Shown: positions 9,572 to 20,801, numbered from the stretch's first letter. The stretch: 64,000 nt of DNA from Erwinia sp. HDF1-3R (GCF_039621855.1 NZ_CP155071.1:2728001-2792000); one strand, 5' to 3'. Notes: generated by a model not told the origin, from the sequence alone. Made by a program: numbers and translations.

Positions 9572-10432
9572 ATGAATATGCTGGAAAAAATTCAGGTCAC
9601 TCTCCTCCACCTGAGCAAATCCGAACGTAAGGTCGCGGAGGTGATTCTGGCCGCCCCGGAATCGGCCATCCATGTCAGTATTGCCCTGCTGGCCCGCGAG
9701 GCGGCGGTAAGTGAACCGACTGTGAACCGCTTTTGTCACAGAATGGGTACCAAAGGCTTTCCCGACTTCAAACTGGTACTGGCGCAAAGCCTGGCGAACG
9801 GTACCCCCTATGTCAGCCGGCATGTCGAAGAACATGATAGCGCCGGAGCGTATCTGCAAAAGATTTTTGAATCGGCCATGGCCGGTCTCGACAGAGCGAA
9901 AAACAGCCTTGACGCCGTGGCCGTCAATCGCGCCGTCGACCTGCTTACGCAGTCGAAAAAGATCGCCTTTTTTGGTCTTGGCGCGTCCGCCGCCGTGGCT
10001 CACGATGCCATGAATAAATTTTTCCGCTTCAATGTACCGGTGATCTATTCCGATGATATTGTGATGCAGCGCATGTGCTGCATTAACAGTGCGGAAGGCG
10101 ACGTGATTGTGCTTATCTCGCACACCGGGCGTACTAAAAATTTAGTCGAACTGGCGCAGCTTGCGCGGGAAAATGATGCTACCGCGCTGGCTATTACCTC
10201 GCCGGGGTCGCCCTTAGCGCTGGCAGCCACGCTGGCACTGACGCTGGACGTGCCGGAGGACACCGACATCTATATGCCGATGGTCTCCAGGCTGGCACAG
10301 CTCACGGTGGTGGACGTGCTGGCAACGGGGTTTACGCTGCGTCGGGGAGCCAGTTTTCGTGATAACCTCAAACGGGTAAAGTCGGCGCTAAAAGAGTCAC
10401 GTTTTGAAAAAGAGCCGCTCACGCCGGGTTAA
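9572..10432 (+). CDS. hexR: RpiR-family transcriptional regulator HexR
   Basis: 286 residues. An N-terminal RpiR-type helix-turn-helix (SKSERKVAEVIL, LAREAAVSEPTVNRFCHRMG) is followed by a SIS sugar-phosphate-binding domain (KIAFFGLGASAAVAHDA, DVIVLISHTGRTKNL). HexR represses central carbon genes and responds to 2-keto-3-deoxy-6-phosphogluconate. Sitting between zwf (divergent) and pykA (downstream, same strand) matches its known targets. The start could be the first or third codon (both ATG). Confidence 0.94.
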   Translation: MNMLEKIQVTLLHLSKSERKVAEVILAAPESAIHVSIALLAREAAVSEPTVNRFCHRMGTKGFPDFKLVLAQSLANGTPYVSRHVEEHDSAGAYLQKIFESAMAGLDRAKNSLDAVAVNRAVDLLTQSKKIAFFGLGASAAVAHDAMNKFFRFNVPVIYSDDIVMQRMCCINSAEGDVIVLISHTGRTKNLVELAQLARENDATALAITSPGSPLALAATLALTLDVPEDTDIYMPMVSRLAQLTVVDVLATGFTLRRGASFRDNLKRVKSALKESRFEKEPLTPG

Positions 10433-10543
10433 CCGCCCGAAGAGGCACAGAGGTTAATCATCCGTGGCCCGCCCGATAACAAGCGCTCACCTTTACCGGG
10501 GTTGCTGCTGCAACACCCCCTTATAACGTCAATGGAGTTATAC

Positions 10544-11986
10544 ATGTCAAGACGTCTCAGAAGAACCAAGATCGTTACCACGCTGGGTCCCGCTACCGAT
10601 CGCGATAATAACCTCGAAAAAGTCATCGCCGCGGGTGCCAACGTTGTCCGTCTGAACTTCTCGCATGGTACGGCTGAAGATCATCTTCTCCGGGCGAATA
10701 AAGTGCGTGAAATCGCCGCGAAGCTGGGGCGTCATGTGGCGATCCTCGGCGACCTGCAGGGGCCAAAAATTCGCGTCTCCACCTTCAAAGAGGGCAAGGT
10801 GTTCCTGAGCATTGGCGATCGCTTCCTGCTCGACGCCAGCCTGGGGAAAGGTGAAGGCGACAGCGAGAAGGTGGGTATCGACTATAAAGGTCTGCCCGCC
10901 GACGTCGTGCCGGGGGATATTCTGCTACTGGACGACGGCCGCGTGCAGCTTAAAGTGCGCGAGGTCCAGGGCATGAAGGTCTTTACCGAAGTGACGGTGG
11001 GCGGCCCCCTTTCCAATAACAAGGGGATCAATAAGCTGGGCGGCGGCCTGTCAGCGGAAGCCCTCACCGAAAAAGACAAAGCGGACATCCTGACCGCGGC
11101 CAAAATCGGCTGTGACTACCTGGCCGTCTCCTTCCCGCGCTGTGGTGAAGACCTCAACTATGCCCGCCGCCTGGCGCGTGATGCCGGTTGTGATGCAAAA
11201 ATCGTCTCCAAAGTGGAGCGTGCCGAAGCCGTTGCCAGCCAGGAGGCGATGGACGATATCATTCTGGCCTCTGACGTGGTGATGGTTGCCCGTGGCGATT
11301 TAGGGGTAGAAATCGGCGATCCCGAGCTGGTCGGTATCCAGAAAGCCCTGATCCGCCGCGCCCGTCAGCTTAACCGCTCGGTGATTACCGCCACCCAGAT
11401 GATGGAGTCGATGATCACCAACCCGATGCCGACCCGCGCAGAGGTAATGGATGTGGCCAACGCCGTGCTTGATGGCACCGATGCGGTGATGCTCTCCGCC
11501 GAAACGGCTGCCGGACAGTATCCGGCGGAAACCGTCTCCGCAATGGCAAAAGTGTGCCTGGGGGCGGAAAAGATCCCGAGCATCAACGTGTCCAAACACC
11601 GGCTCGACGTGCAGTTTGATAATATTGAAGAAGCCATCGCCATGTCGGCGATGTATGCCGCTAACCATCTCCAGGGCGTTACGGCCATTATCACCATGAC
11701 CGAGTCGGGGCGTACCGCGCTGATGACCTCACGCATTACCTCCGGCCTGCCGATATTCGCCATGTCCCGCCATGAACGCACGCTGAATCTGACCGCACTG
11801 TATCGCGGCGTGACGCCGGTGTTTTTCGACAGTGACAAGGATGGCGTCGCCGCAGCGCATGACGCCACCGACCTGCTGCGCGATAAGGGCTTTCTGATGT
11901 CCGGGGATCTGGTGATTATTACCCAGGGCGACGTGATGAGCACGACCGGTACCACCAATACCAGCCGTGTGCTGCGCGTGGAGTAG
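10544..11986 (+). CDS. pykA: Pyruvate kinase II
   Basis: 480 residues from [19 protein letters not shown], the length of E. coli PykA. It shows the substrate-binding [10 protein letters not shown], the catalytic-lysine region [10 protein letters not shown], and [21 protein letters not shown] of the pyruvate kinase signature. It transfers phosphate from PEP to ADP. A TGGAG ribosome site lies 7 bases before the ATG at 10544, so I rejected the longer frame from 10502. It follows hexR by 111 bases. Confidence 0.95.
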   Translation: MSRRLRRTKIVTTLGPATDRDNNLEKVIAAGANVVRLNFSHGTAEDHLLRANKVREIAAKLGRHVAILGDLQGPKIRVSTFKEGKVFLSIGDRFLLDASLGKGEGDSEKVGIDYKGLPADVVPGDILLLDDGRVQLKVREVQGMKVFTEVTVGGPLSNNKGINKLGGGLSAEALTEKDKADILTAAKIGCDYLAVSFPRCGEDLNYARRLARDAGCDAKIVSKVERAEAVASQEAMDDIILASDVVMVARGDLGVEIGDPELVGIQKALIRRARQLNRSVITATQMMESMITNPMPTRAEVMDVANAVLDGTDAVMLSAETAAGQYPAETVSAMAKVCLGAEKIPSINVSKHRLDVQFDNIEEAIAMSAMYAANHLQGVTAIITMTESGRTALMTSRITSGLPIFAMSRHERTLNLTALYRGVTPVFFDSDKDGVAAAHDATDLLRDKGFLMSGDLVIITQGDVMSTTGTTNTSRVLRVE

Positions 11987-12046
11987 CGGCGCGATAGCCT
12001 CAGGCGATGTCGTGCAGCTTTAACCCGCACGGCGCTGGAGACGATT

Positions 12047-12070
12047 AAGGGCGGAATTTCCGCCCTTTTT
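12047..12070. terminator. Bidirectional terminator between pykA and lpxM
   Basis: AAGGGCGGA and TCCGCCCTT form a 9-base stem around a 3-base loop, followed by more T residues on the plus strand. It sits between convergent pykA and lpxM. The minus strand has a shorter U-run, so it acts mainly for pykA. Confidence 0.8.
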
Positions 12071-12078
12071 ACTGCGCA

Positions 12079-13047
12079 CTACTTAGGATAGAGGTCCTTA
12101 CGCCGGTAAGGTTCGATATCCCCCTCTTTACGCGTTTTCAGCAGCTTGAGGATCCAGGTGTACTGCTCGGGATGCGGGCGTACGAACACTTCCACCTCTT
12201 CGTTCATCCTCCGGGCCAGCGTGGTATCGTCGGCCTCCAGCAGGTCATCCATCGGTGGCCGCAGCAGGACGTCCAGCTGGTGCGTTTTGCTGTTATAAAC
12301 CGGAAACAGCGGCACCACTCTGGCACGGCATACCTTCATCAGCCGCCCTACGGCAGGCAGCGTCGCCTTGTAGGTGGCAAAGAAATCGACAAACTCACTG
12401 TGTTCAGCACCGTGATCCTGATCGGGCAGATAGTAGCCCCAGTATCCCTGACGGACCGAGCTGATAAAGGGTTTGATGCCGTCATTACGGGCATGCATTC
12501 TGCCACCAAAGCGACGGCGGATCGCGTTCCAGACGTAGTCCATCAGCGGATTGCGCTGGTTATGGAACATCGCCGCCATTTTCTGCCCTTCCGAGGCCAG
12601 CACCATAGCCGGAATATCGACCGCCCAGCCGTGCGGGACAAGGAAAATCACGTTCTCCCCCGCATCGCGACAGCTGTCAATGATTTCGCGGTTATGCCAC
12701 TTAATGCGCGGACGGGTATGCGCAGGACGCAACGCCAGCTCTGCCATCATCACCATTGACTGTGGTGCAGTGGCGAACATATCGTCGATGATTTTTTCCC
12801 TTTCTGCTTCAGGAAGCTCAGGCAGGCAGTAATACAGATTAATCTGTGCCCGACGTCGTGCGCTTTTCGCAAATTTTCCCGCCAGCCGCCCCAGCGCGCC
12901 CAGCAGCGGATCGCGAAGGCGGGCTGGCACCCAGGCCAGTCCGGCACAGCAGCCAATCGCCAGCCAGTTGCCCCAGTAGCGCGGCATCAGAAAGGATTTC
13001 TGAAAAACGGGGATAAATTCAATGCTGCTTTTTTTGCTCTTTTCCAT
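12079..13047 (-). CDS. lpxM: Lipid A myristoyltransferase LpxM (MsbB)
   Basis: 322 residues of the HtrB/MsbB late acyltransferase family. One N-terminal membrane anchor (around residues 25-45) is followed by the HX4D catalytic motif His139-GWAV-Asp144. It adds the final secondary acyl chain to Kdo2-lipid A on the cytoplasmic face of the inner membrane. Length and order next to mepM match E. coli. It is convergent with pykA across a terminator. Confidence 0.94.
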   Translation of the reverse strand: MEKSKKSSIEFIPVFQKSFLMPRYWGNWLAIGCCAGLAWVPARLRDPLLGALGRLAGKFAKSARRRAQINLYYCLPELPEAEREKIIDDMFATAPQSMVMMAELALRPAHTRPRIKWHNREIIDSCRDAGENVIFLVPHGWAVDIPAMVLASEGQKMAAMFHNQRNPLMDYVWNAIRRRFGGRMHARNDGIKPFISSVRQGYWGYYLPDQDHGAEHSEFVDFFATYKATLPAVGRLMKVCRARVVPLFPVYNSKTHQLDVLLRPPMDDLLEADDTTLARRMNEEVEVFVRPHPEQYTWILKLLKTRKEGDIEPYRRKDLYPK

Positions 13048-13176
13048 GCACTCGCCTCAAACAATAACCGGCCTATGATAGTGCCGACGGGCGATAATGC
13101 AATGCCCCATCATTTTACGGATAAAACGAAAAAGCAGGCGGGAGCATCCCGTCGGCTTAAGAAAAATCCGCTAAGC

Positions 13177-14502
13177 CTATTTGAAGCGCAGCTGCGGCAT
13201 CACTTCCCGGACCTGGGCCAGATAAGCACTGCGCTCACTGCCGGTCAGGCCTTCCATCATTGGCAGCTTCGCCGTCAGTGGATTGACCGCCTGATTATTG
13301 ATCCAGATTTCATAATGCAGATGGGGGCCGGTTGAGCGTCCGGTGTTGCCGGTTAAGGCGATACGATCGCCGCGCTTGACCTTCTGACCCGGCTTCACCA
13401 GCAGCGTTTTCAGGTGCATATAGCGGGTCATATACTGGCGACCGTGACGGATGGCAACGTAGTTCCCTGCCGCGCCGCTGCGCTTAGAGACGATAACTTC
13501 ACCATCGCCCACCGCCAGCACTGGCGTGCCGATTGGCACCGCGAAATCAACGCCTTTATGCGGCGCAATGCGCCCCGTTACCGGGTTCAGACGACGGGGG
13601 TTATAGTTTGAGGAGATGCGATACTGTTTAACCGTAGGGAAGCGCATAAAGCCGCGGGCAAGCCCGGCGCCGCTGCGATCGTAGAACTTACCGTCATCGG
13701 CACGAATGGCATAATAATCCTTGCCGCCGCTCTCCAGGCGTACCCCTTTGAGCTGACTCTGCTGGGTCTTGCCATCCATCATCTCGCGGGATATCAATAC
13801 CGAAAATTTGTCACCGTGGCGCAGCTTGCGAAAGTCCATCTGCCACTGGAGGGCTTTGATCACCGCACTGATTTCACCACTGCTCAGCCCTGCCTGTTTG
13901 GCGCTGGTGACAAAGCTGCCTTCAACCGTGCCGGAAAGTACGCTGCTTTTCCACTCGCCTTTCAGCATTTCAGAACTGACTTTAAAGGTATCGCCCGAGC
14001 GATCGTAGGTGCGGGTTTCGCGATGGGAGGCTTCCCAGGTGAGGCGCTGTAGCTGGCCGTCATCGGTCAGCGTCCAGGAAATTTGCTGGCCTACCTGTAA
14101 ATTACGCAGGTCTTTATCGGCTTTAACCAGCTGAGCGATGTCGCCCATATCAATGCCGTACTGATTCAGAACGCTGCTCAGGGTATCGCCGGAGGACACG
14201 ACATAGTCGTGCGTACCGGTTTCATTCTGCACGTCTTCATCTATTTCATCTTTAGGTACGTCATCTTCAGGGGCGGGCGTATCCTGATCGAGAGGTTCAC
14301 TGGCCTCCGGCAGCAGCTTACGCAGCTGATTTTTATCCATCTCAATCGTTTTTACGATGGGATTTTCATCAGCGGGATGATGGACATAAGGCCGCCAGAC
14401 AGAGACGGCCAGAGTAACAGCGGTAAGTGAACCCAGCATAATGCGGTGGGTTCTTGGCAATGTGTTGAACGCCATGGCGACAGCGCGGGCAATCTGCTGC
14501 AC
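13177..14502 (-). CDS. mepM: Murein DD-endopeptidase MepM
   Basis: 441 residues. A short N-terminal membrane anchor (around 22-40) is followed by a LysM domain (HDYVVSSGDTLSSVLNQYG) and a C-terminal M23 zinc peptidase with HKGVDF and the HLHYEIW motif. It cleaves D-Ala-mDAP cross-links to let peptidoglycan expand. The start is a GTG preceded by AGAGGA; its first residues match the family. It begins 13 bases after the znuA stop on the same strand, so the two may share a transcript. Confidence 0.94.
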   Translation of the reverse strand: MQQIARAVAMAFNTLPRTHRIMLGSLTAVTLAVSVWRPYVHHPADENPIVKTIEMDKNQLRKLLPEASEPLDQDTPAPEDDVPKDEIDEDVQNETGTHDYVVSSGDTLSSVLNQYGIDMGDIAQLVKADKDLRNLQVGQQISWTLTDDGQLQRLTWEASHRETRTYDRSGDTFKVSSEMLKGEWKSSVLSGTVEGSFVTSAKQAGLSSGEISAVIKALQWQMDFRKLRHGDKFSVLISREMMDGKTQQSQLKGVRLESGGKDYYAIRADDGKFYDRSGAGLARGFMRFPTVKQYRISSNYNPRRLNPVTGRIAPHKGVDFAVPIGTPVLAVGDGEVIVSKRSGAAGNYVAIRHGRQYMTRYMHLKTLLVKPGQKVKRGDRIALTGNTGRSTGPHLHYEIWINNQAVNPLTAKLPMMEGLTGSERSAYLAQVREVMPQLRFK

Positions 14503-14515
14503 GTATTATATTCCT

Positions 14516-15463
14516 CTAGTCTCCTTTCAGGCAGCTCGCGTACTGGGTGGACAGCTGTGAGAGGAATTTCACATAGCTGTCTCTGCCCGGAGTGATGGCG
14601 GTGCCCAGTGGGTCCAGCGTACCAGAACGTACGTCAGTCCCGCGGGCAACGGCCTCAATCACGGCTGGCCTGAACTGTGGTTCAGCAAAGACGCAAACGG
14701 CCTTACGCTCAACCAGCTCTGTTCGTATTTGATGTAGTCGCTGCGCGCCGGGTTGGATCTCAGGGTTAACGGTAAAATGTCCCGTTTGGGTCAATCCGAA
14801 ATGTTTTTCAAAGTAGCTGTAGGCATCGTGAAAAACGAAATAACCCTTTCCTTTCACCGGAGCAAGCTGAGACTGGATTTGCGAATCGGCGGTAGCCAAT
14901 TCTGCCTCAAAATGCTGCAGGTTCGCGTCTAGTTTGTCTCTGCTTTGCGGCATAAGTTCCAACAATTTTGCGTGGATTGCAACCGCAGATTGCCTTGCGA
15001 TTTCTGGGGACATCCACAGGTGCATATTGTACTCGCCATGATGATGAGAATGCCCCGACTCTTCATGGGCTTGTGACCCCTCTTCATGCCCGCTATCGTC
15101 ATCATCGGCACCGCGAATAAGCAGGGGTTTTACCGCCGGCAGCGCGGCCAGTTCAATGGATTTCCCGGCGGGCAGTTGTCCCACCGCTTTCGGCATAAAC
15201 GCCTCCATTTCCGGCCCCACCCACACCACCAAATCCGCGCTGCGCAGGCGTTTGACATCAGAAGGCCGCAGGGCATAATCATGCTCGGATGCGCCATCAG
15301 GCAGCAAAACCTGGACAGGCGTCACGCCGTCAGCAATGGCAGCAGCAATGAAGCCAAGGGGTTTAACCGAGGCGACAACCGCCGCCTGGGCAGGCAGGGT
15401 CAGCGAAGCGGCAAAAGCAAGCCCCGCAAGGGAGGCGAAGGCGGGCTTAATTTTATGTAACAT
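14516..15463 (-). CDS. znuA: High-affinity zinc ABC transporter, periplasmic binding protein
   Basis: 315 residues. It has a signal peptide (to about residue 28, ending LPAQA), [19 protein letters not shown] at the mature start, and an acidic His-rich loop (residues about 117-145, including [11 protein letters not shown]) typical of zinc-binding cluster 9 proteins. It delivers Zn2+ to ZnuBC. It is divergent from znuC with a Zur box between them. Confidence 0.95.
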   Translation of the reverse strand: MLHKIKPAFASLAGLAFAASLTLPAQAAVVASVKPLGFIAAAIADGVTPVQVLLPDGASEHDYALRPSDVKRLRSADLVVWVGPEMEAFMPKAVGQLPAGKSIELAALPAVKPLLIRGADDDDSGHEEGSQAHEESGHSHHHGEYNMHLWMSPEIARQSAVAIHAKLLELMPQSRDKLDANLQHFEAELATADSQIQSQLAPVKGKGYFVFHDAYSYFEKHFGLTQTGHFTVNPEIQPGAQRLHQIRTELVERKAVCVFAEPQFRPAVIEAVARGTDVRSGTLDPLGTAITPGRDSYVKFLSQLSTQYASCLKGD

Positions 15464-15493
15464 AATGCGTCATTCCATCGTGAGGGGTCGATG

Positions 15494-15514
15494 GAATGTG
15501 ATATTATAACATTC
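15494..15514. promoter_or_regulatory. Zur box between znuA and znuC
   Basis: GAATGTGATATTATAACATTC is a near-perfect 21-base palindrome matching the enterobacterial Zur consensus GAAATGTTATA-type site. One operator in the 77-base divergent region can serve both znuA and znuCB. Confidence 0.9.
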
Positions 15515-15540
15515 TAAAACTTCTGCAACCTGTAATCACT

Positions 15541-16293
15541 ATGACCTCACTGATAAGTCTTGAAAAAATTTCGGTCAGCTTTGGTGCTCGTCGCGTCCTC
15601 TCCGATGTGTCGCTTACGCTTAAGCCGGGGCGTATTCTGACGCTGCTCGGCCCTAACGGGGCAGGGAAATCTACCCTGGTTCGCGTAGTGCTGGGGTTAA
15701 TAAAACCCGACCAGGGTAGCATCCACCGCCCTGCCCAGCTCCGTATCGGTTACGTTCCACAAAAGATCCATCTGGATTCCACGCTACCGCTGACGGTTGA
15801 GCGCTTTATGCTGCTGCGCGGCGGTGTGCGGCGCGCGGATATCGTCCCGGCGCTTAGCCGTGTCCAGGCCGCCCAGCTGCTGAACTACCCGCTGCAAAAA
15901 CTCTCTGGTGGGGAGATGCAGCGCGTACTGCTTGCCCGCGCCCTGCTTAACGATCCGCAGCTGCTGGTGCTGGATGAGCCGACTCAGGGCGTTGACGTTA
16001 ATGGTCAGGTCGCCCTTTACGATCTGATAGACCAGCTGCGTCATGAGCTGAACTGCGGCGTACTGATGGTATCGCACGATCTGCATCTGGTGATGGCCAA
16101 GACCGACGAGGTGCTGTGCGTGAATCAGCATATTTGCTGCTCCGGCACGCCGGAAGCCGTGTCGCAGCATCCTGAATTTATCGCCATGTTTGGCTCTCAG
16201 GGAGCCCAGCAGCTGGCAATTTATCGCCACCATCATAACCATCGGCACGATCTCCAGGGACGTATCGTTCTACGCAGAGGAACAGGTCAGTGA
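15541..16293 (+). CDS. znuC: Zinc ABC transporter ATP-binding protein
   Basis: 250 residues with Walker [13 protein letters not shown] signature LSGGEMQR, Walker [11 protein letters not shown] and the switch His in LMVSHDLH. The C-terminus is His-rich ([10 protein letters not shown]), common in ZnuC. It energises zinc import by ZnuB. The first codon follows the Zur-controlled region by 26 bases; the 3' end overlaps znuB by 4 bases. Confidence 0.95.
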   Translation: MTSLISLEKISVSFGARRVLSDVSLTLKPGRILTLLGPNGAGKSTLVRVVLGLIKPDQGSIHRPAQLRIGYVPQKIHLDSTLPLTVERFMLLRGGVRRADIVPALSRVQAAQLLNYPLQKLSGGEMQRVLLARALLNDPQLLVLDEPTQGVDVNGQVALYDLIDQLRHELNCGVLMVSHDLHLVMAKTDEVLCVNQHICCSGTPEAVSQHPEFIAMFGSQGAQQLAIYRHHHNHRHDLQGRIVLRRGTGQ

Positions 16294-17075
16294 TTGAACT
16301 GCTTTTACCCGGCTGGCTGGCTGGAGTGTTACTGGCGCTGGCGGCTGGCCCGCTGGGGTCATTTGTGGTCTGGCGTCGTATGTCCTATTTTGGCGATACC
16401 TTGGCCCACGCCTCCCTTCTGGGCGTCGCGTTTGGCCTGTTGCTTAACGTCAGTCCGTTTTATGCGGTTATCGCGGTCACGCTGTTACTGGCGATGGTGC
16501 TGGTCTGGCTGGAGCGTCGTCCCCACCTGGCGATCGATACGCTTCTGGGCATTATGGCGCACAGCGCGCTGTCGCTGGGGCTGGTGGTGGTCAGCCTGAT
16601 GTCAAACGTGCGGGTGGATTTGATGGCCTATCTGTTTGGCGATCTGCTGTCGGTGACCCCAACCGATCTCTACAGCATTGCGGCGGGCGTGGCCGTGGTG
16701 CTTACGGTACTGGCATTTAACTGGCGTTCGCTGCTGTCAATGACCATTAGCCCGGAACTGGCGCAGGTGGATGGCGTGAATATCCAGCGCAGCAAAATGG
16801 TGTTAATGCTGGTGACCGCGCTGACCATCGGCGTGGCAATGAAGTTTGTCGGCGCGCTGATCATCACGTCGCTGCTGATCATCCCGGCGGCCACCGCCCG
16901 GCGCTTTGCGCGTTCGCCGGAACAGATGGCCGGCGTTGCCGTGCTGGTGGGGATAGTGGCCGTGTCGGCGGGCCTGAGCTTCTCTGCTACCTGGGATACT
17001 CCGGCGGGGCCGTCGGTGGTTCTTGGGGCCTCACTGATGTTTTTACTCAGCATGGCGGTCAAACCCCGCGTCTGA
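16290..17075 (+). CDS. znuB: Zinc ABC transporter permease
   Basis: 261 residues, largely hydrophobic with about eight predicted membrane segments, matching the family permease. It starts at a GTG that overlaps the znuC TGA (GTGA), which implies translational coupling. With ZnuA and ZnuC it forms the high-affinity zinc importer. It is closed by a strong terminator. Confidence 0.94.
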   Translation: MIELLLPGWLAGVLLALAAGPLGSFVVWRRMSYFGDTLAHASLLGVAFGLLLNVSPFYAVIAVTLLLAMVLVWLERRPHLAIDTLLGIMAHSALSLGLVVVSLMSNVRVDLMAYLFGDLLSVTPTDLYSIAAGVAVVLTVLAFNWRSLLSMTISPELAQVDGVNIQRSKMVLMLVTALTIGVAMKFVGALIITSLLIIPAATARRFARSPEQMAGVAVLVGIVAVSAGLSFSATWDTPAGPSVVLGASLMFLLSMAVKPRV

Positions 17076-17085
17076 GATAACACAC

Positions 17086-17129
17086 AAAAAAACACCCTGC
17101 CAGCGTTATGCTGTCAGGGTGTTTTTTTT
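17086..17129. terminator. Bidirectional terminator between znuB and ruvB
   Basis: AAAAAAAACACCCTG and CAGGGTGTTTTTTTT flank a loop, giving a strong stem with a U-tract on either strand. It separates convergent znuCB and ruvAB. Confidence 0.9.
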
Positions 17130-17235
17130 CGGTCTCATCTGACCCGGGCATGCGCGCAATACCGCTCCACGTTGATGCGCCCGACGGTCGGCCTATCGCC
17201 GTCGCGCCCTCTCTCGCACTCTCCGGAACCGGGAT

Positions 17236-18240
17236 CTACTCTTCCCGGGTGATGCCAAAATGCTTATAAGCGTGCTGAGTTGCGATGCGCCCGCGCGGGG
17301 TGCGCTGAATAAATCCCTGCTGGATCAGATAAGGCTCCAGTACGTCTTCGATGGTTTCGCGTTCCTCACCAATTGCCGCAGCAAGGTTATCCAGCCCCAC
17401 CGGACCACCGGTAAATTTGTCAATGATCGCCAGCAGCAGCTTGCGGTCCATATAGTCAAACCCCTCGGTATCGACGCTCAGCATATCCAGCGCGCGGGAT
17501 GCCACCTCGCCACTCAGGCTGCCCGCGGCGCGCACCTCCGAGAAATCCCGTACGCGCCGCAGCAGTCGATTTGCGATACGCGGTGTGCCGCGGGCGCGAC
17601 GGGCAATTTCCAGCGCCCCCTCCTCGCTGAGCGGCAGACCCAGGCAGGCCGCGCTGCGCGCCACGATATACTGGAGATCCTCAACGCGGTAGAACTCCAG
17701 CCGCTGCACGATGCCGAAGCGATCGCGCAGGGGTGAGGTCAGCGATCCCGCCCGCGTGGTGGCGCCAATCAGGGTGAAGGGCGGCAGATCCAGCTTGATT
17801 GAGCGCGCGGCAGGGCCTTCGCCAATCATAATATCCAGCTGGTAGTCCTCCATCGCCGGATAGAGCACCTCTTCCACAACCGGTGACAGCCGGTGGATTT
17901 CGTCAATAAACAGCACGTCGTGCGGTTCAAGGTTGGTCAGCATGGCCGCCAGATCGCCTGCCTTCTCCAGCACCGGCCCGGAGGTCGTGCGCAGGTTTAC
18001 GCCCATCTCGTTGGCAACGATATTCGCCAGCGTGGTTTTACCCAGCCCCGGCGGGCCAAAAATCAGCAGGTGATCGAGCGCATCGCCGCGCATTTTGGCT
18101 GCCTGGATAAAAATCTCCATCTGCTCGCGAACGACCGGCTGGCCGATATACTCCTCAAGCAGTTTGGGGCGAATAGCCCGATCAATGACCTCTTCTTCAG
18201 TGATGGTTCCCGGCGAGACCAGGCGGTCGGCTTCAATCAT
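17236..18240 (-). CDS. ruvB: Holliday junction branch migration helicase RuvB
   Basis: 334 residues of the AAA+ family with Walker [10 protein letters not shown], Walker B LFIDEIHR, sensor [18 protein letters not shown] and a C-terminal winged helix ([12 protein letters not shown]). Hexamers drive branch migration with RuvA. It begins 8 bases after the ruvA stop; the two form the SOS-regulated ruvAB operon. Confidence 0.97.
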   Translation of the reverse strand: MIEADRLVSPGTITEEEVIDRAIRPKLLEEYIGQPVVREQMEIFIQAAKMRGDALDHLLIFGPPGLGKTTLANIVANEMGVNLRTTSGPVLEKAGDLAAMLTNLEPHDVLFIDEIHRLSPVVEEVLYPAMEDYQLDIMIGEGPAARSIKLDLPPFTLIGATTRAGSLTSPLRDRFGIVQRLEFYRVEDLQYIVARSAACLGLPLSEEGALEIARRARGTPRIANRLLRRVRDFSEVRAAGSLSGEVASRALDMLSVDTEGFDYMDRKLLLAIIDKFTGGPVGLDNLAAAIGEERETIEDVLEPYLIQQGFIQRTPRGRIATQHAYKHFGITREE

Positions 18241-18248
18241 GCTTTACC

Positions 18249-18866
18249 TCAGATAGCTGCGCGCAGGGCTTCGCGAATAAGCGTTTCGCAGTCGGCATTC
18301 GGGCGATCCACTTTTGCGATCATCCGGCTGGCTTCCTGAGGTTTATACCCCAGCGATACCAGCGCAGCAACCGCTTCACTTTCCGCATCATTGGATACTG
18401 CGGCGTTTTGCACTTCGCTGGTCAGTGCGAAAGGTGCATCAGCAGCAAACAGATCGCCATGCATACCTTTGAAGCGATCTTTCATTTCCACCACCAGCCG
18501 CTCGGCGGTTTTTTTGCCCACGCCTGGCAGTTTAACCAGTGCGGCAATCTCTTCCCGTTCTACGGCGGTCACAAACTGCTGGGCAGACATGCCGGAGAGG
18601 ATAGCCAGCGCAAGCTTAGGCCCCACGCCGTTCACTTTGATCAGCTCGCGAAACAGCGCGCGCTCCTGCTTGCTGTTAAAACCAAACAGCAGCTGGGCAT
18701 CTTCGCGCACCACAAAGTGGGTGAAGATCACCGCTTCGTGGTTCAGTTCGGGAAGCTCATAAAAGCAGGTCATCGGCATATGTACTTCATAGCCCACGCC
18801 GTTGGCTTCCAGCAATACCTGCGGCGGCTGCTTCTCAAGAATAATGCCTCGTAAACGACCAATCAC
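18249..18866 (-). CDS. ruvA: Holliday junction DNA-binding subunit RuvA
   Basis: 205 residues starting [15 protein letters not shown]. An OB-fold domain is followed by helix-hairpin-helix motifs ([32 protein letters not shown]) and a flexible linker to a C-terminal domain that contacts RuvB. Tetramers bind four-way junctions and load RuvB. A LexA box lies about 70 bases upstream. Confidence 0.96.
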   Translation of the reverse strand: MIGRLRGIILEKQPPQVLLEANGVGYEVHMPMTCFYELPELNHEAVIFTHFVVREDAQLLFGFNSKQERALFRELIKVNGVGPKLALAILSGMSAQQFVTAVEREEIAALVKLPGVGKKTAERLVVEMKDRFKGMHGDLFAADAPFALTSEVQNAAVSNDAESEAVAALVSLGYKPQEASRMIAKVDRPNADCETLIREALRAAI

Positions 18867-18933
18867 ATCTTACCCCTTATCTTTTAGGCTACCTGCTGAT
18901 GAGCATCAGTGCGGGGTTATAGCATAAAAAAAG

Positions 18934-18949
18934 CTGGATGGATATCCAG
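18934..18949. promoter_or_regulatory. LexA (SOS) box for ruvAB, within a ruvC terminator-like hairpin
   Basis: CTGGATGGATATCCAG fits CTG-N10-CAG. On the minus strand the same palindrome (GCTGGATATCCATCCAGC) is directly followed by TTTTTTTATGCTATAAC, so it reads both as an intrinsic terminator 3' of ruvC and as the operator of the ruvAB promoter. The E. coli locus has a similar arrangement. Confidence 0.85.
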
Positions 18950-18953
18950 CCTC

Positions 18954-19478
18954 TCAGGAACGCAGGCGACCACGCGCCAGGTTAAGCTGCCCTTCTCCCA
19001 TGCGGTTAGCATTCTGGCTAACGTGACAGTGGGTGATGGCGATGGCCAGCGCATCGGCGGCATCTGCCTGGGGGTTTGCGGCCAGCTTAAGCAGCGTTCT
19101 GACCATATGCTGCACCTGGCTTTTTTCCGCGCTGCCCGTGCCGACCACGGTCTGTTTCACCTGCCGGGCGGCGTATTCAAACACCGGCAGGTCCTGATTT
19201 ACCGCCGCCACGATTGCCGCACCGCGCGCCTGACCAAGCTTTAGCGCGGAGTCCGCATTCTTCGCCATAAACACCTGCTCAATAGCAAAATATTCCGGCT
19301 GGAACTGGGTAATAATCTCGCTGACGCCTGCATAAATCAGCTTCAGGCGGGTGGGTAAATCAGTCACCGAGGTGCGTATACAGCCGCTGCCCAGATAGGT
19401 CAGCTGCCGTCCGACCTGACGAATAACGCCATAGCCGGTTATGCGTGAACCTGGATCGATACCTAAAATGATCGCCAT
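18954..19478 (-). CDS. ruvC: Crossover junction endodeoxyribonuclease RuvC
   Basis: 174 residues from [17 protein letters not shown]. RNase H-like resolvase with catalytic acidic residues in GIDPG, IEQVFM and the C-terminal [12 protein letters not shown]. It cuts Holliday junctions symmetrically. I chose the second Met of the MMAI start to match the family. It follows yebC on the same strand. Confidence 0.96.
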   Translation of the reverse strand: MAIILGIDPGSRITGYGVIRQVGRQLTYLGSGCIRTSVTDLPTRLKLIYAGVSEIITQFQPEYFAIEQVFMAKNADSALKLGQARGAAIVAAVNQDLPVFEYAARQVKQTVVGTGSAEKSQVQHMVRTLLKLAANPQADAADALAIAITHCHVSQNANRMGEGQLNLARGRLRS

Positions 19479-19521
19479 CACGCGTCTCCGGCCAGAGGGA
19501 TTTTAAGTGAGTGCAACGCCA

Positions 19522-20265
19522 TTAAAGGGTTGCCGCCACCTCATCAGAGATGTCACCGTTATGGTAGACTTCCTGCACATCGTCACAGTCTTCCAGCATA
19601 TCAATCAGGCGCAGCAGTTTAGGTGCCGTTTCAGCATCCATATCGGCCTTCATTGATGGGATCATGGTGACCTCGGCGGATTCCACGGGCAGTCCCGCCG
19701 CTTCCAGCGCATCCTTCACCTCACCCAGCGACTCCCAGGCGGTGAACACGTCAATGGCACCGTCATCATAGGTCACCACATCTTCCGCACCCGCTTCCAG
19801 CGCTGCGTCCATTACGCTGTCTTCTTCCAGACCCGGCGCAAATGACACCACACCTTTACGGGTAAACAGGTAGGCGACGGAGCCGTCCGTGCCGAGGTTG
19901 CCGCCGGTTTTGGTAAACGCGTGACGCACTTCGGAAACGGTACGGTTACGGTTATCACTCAGGCACTCGACCATCACAGCCGTGCCGCCGGGGCCGTAAC
20001 CTTCATAGATGATGGTTTCCATGTTGCTGTCATCTTCACCGCCCACGCCGCGCGCAATCGCACGATTCATGGTGTCGCGCGTCATGTTGTTTGACAGCGC
20101 CTTATCCATTGCCGCACGCAGGCGCGGGTTGGAGGCGGCATCGCCGCCGCCCAGCTTGGCCGCCGTGACCAGCTCGCGGATAATTTTGGTGAAAATCTTA
20201 CCGCGTTTGGCATCCTGAGCCGCTTTGCGGTGTTTGGTATTTGCCCATTTACTGTGACCAGCCAT
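19522..20265 (-). CDS. yebC: YebC/PmpR-family regulator or translation factor
   Basis: 247 residues with the family N-terminus [22 protein letters not shown] (DUF28) and conserved acidic internal domains. Members bind DNA and regulate transcription; some act in translation of proline-rich motifs. It sits upstream of ruvC, as in most enterobacteria, with an AGGAG-type site before its ATG. Confidence 0.95.
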   Translation of the reverse strand: MAGHSKWANTKHRKAAQDAKRGKIFTKIIRELVTAAKLGGGDAASNPRLRAAMDKALSNNMTRDTMNRAIARGVGGEDDSNMETIIYEGYGPGGTAVMVECLSDNRNRTVSEVRHAFTKTGGNLGTDGSVAYLFTRKGVVSFAPGLEEDSVMDAALEAGAEDVVTYDDGAIDVFTAWESLGEVKDALEAAGLPVESAEVTMIPSMKADMDAETAPKLLRLIDMLEDCDDVQEVYHNGDISDEVAATL

Positions 20266-20354
20266 TAATTCCTCTCTCCTCGATCCCTCACAGGCTACCT
20301 CAATGATAACGCCTGGATAGTCAGATAATTTAAAACCGTCTTGCGGTCAGAAAG

Positions 20355-20801
20355 TTAAGCCAAAAGTGATACAACAAATTCTTCAATTGCCTGGCGGTTA
20401 CTCCAGGATTTCGTCAGCTGCGCGGCCTCTTCGGCGGGCAGCCAGCAAAACGCCAGGTGCTCGCTCAGCATGATATCCCGCTCCGCTGGCAGAGCAAGAC
20501 TGAACCAGTGCTCGGCGTTATGCGTGATATCAGGCGCATAGCGGTGGCGGAAATGCGCGAAGATTTCGAATTCTATCTGACGCTGGCAGTCGCTGACTGT
20601 GAGCTGCTCAGCGTTGACGTCAATTCCCGTCTCCTCCCACACTTCGCGCACGGCGGTTTCAGCCAGCGTTTCCGCGGGCTCCTGACTGCCGGTAACCGAC
20701 TGCCAGAAGCTGCTGTCATCCCGCCGCTGCAGCATTAGCACCCGCCGGGTATCACTGGCGTAAATCACCACCAGCACCGATACCGGATGCTTAAAAGCCA
20801 T
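20355..20801 (-). CDS. nudB: Dihydroneopterin triphosphate diphosphatase (Nudix)
   Basis: 148 residues with the Nudix box spanning GSQEPAETLAETAVREVWEETGI. NudB removes pyrophosphate from dihydroneopterin triphosphate, an early step of folate synthesis. Its ATG directly follows the aspS TAA with no gap, so translation is probably coupled. Confidence 0.94.
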   Translation of the reverse strand: MAFKHPVSVLVVIYASDTRRVLMLQRRDDSSFWQSVTGSQEPAETLAETAVREVWEETGIDVNAEQLTVSDCQRQIEFEIFAHFRHRYAPDITHNAEHWFSLALPAERDIMLSEHLAFCWLPAEEAAQLTKSWSNRQAIEEFVVSLLA

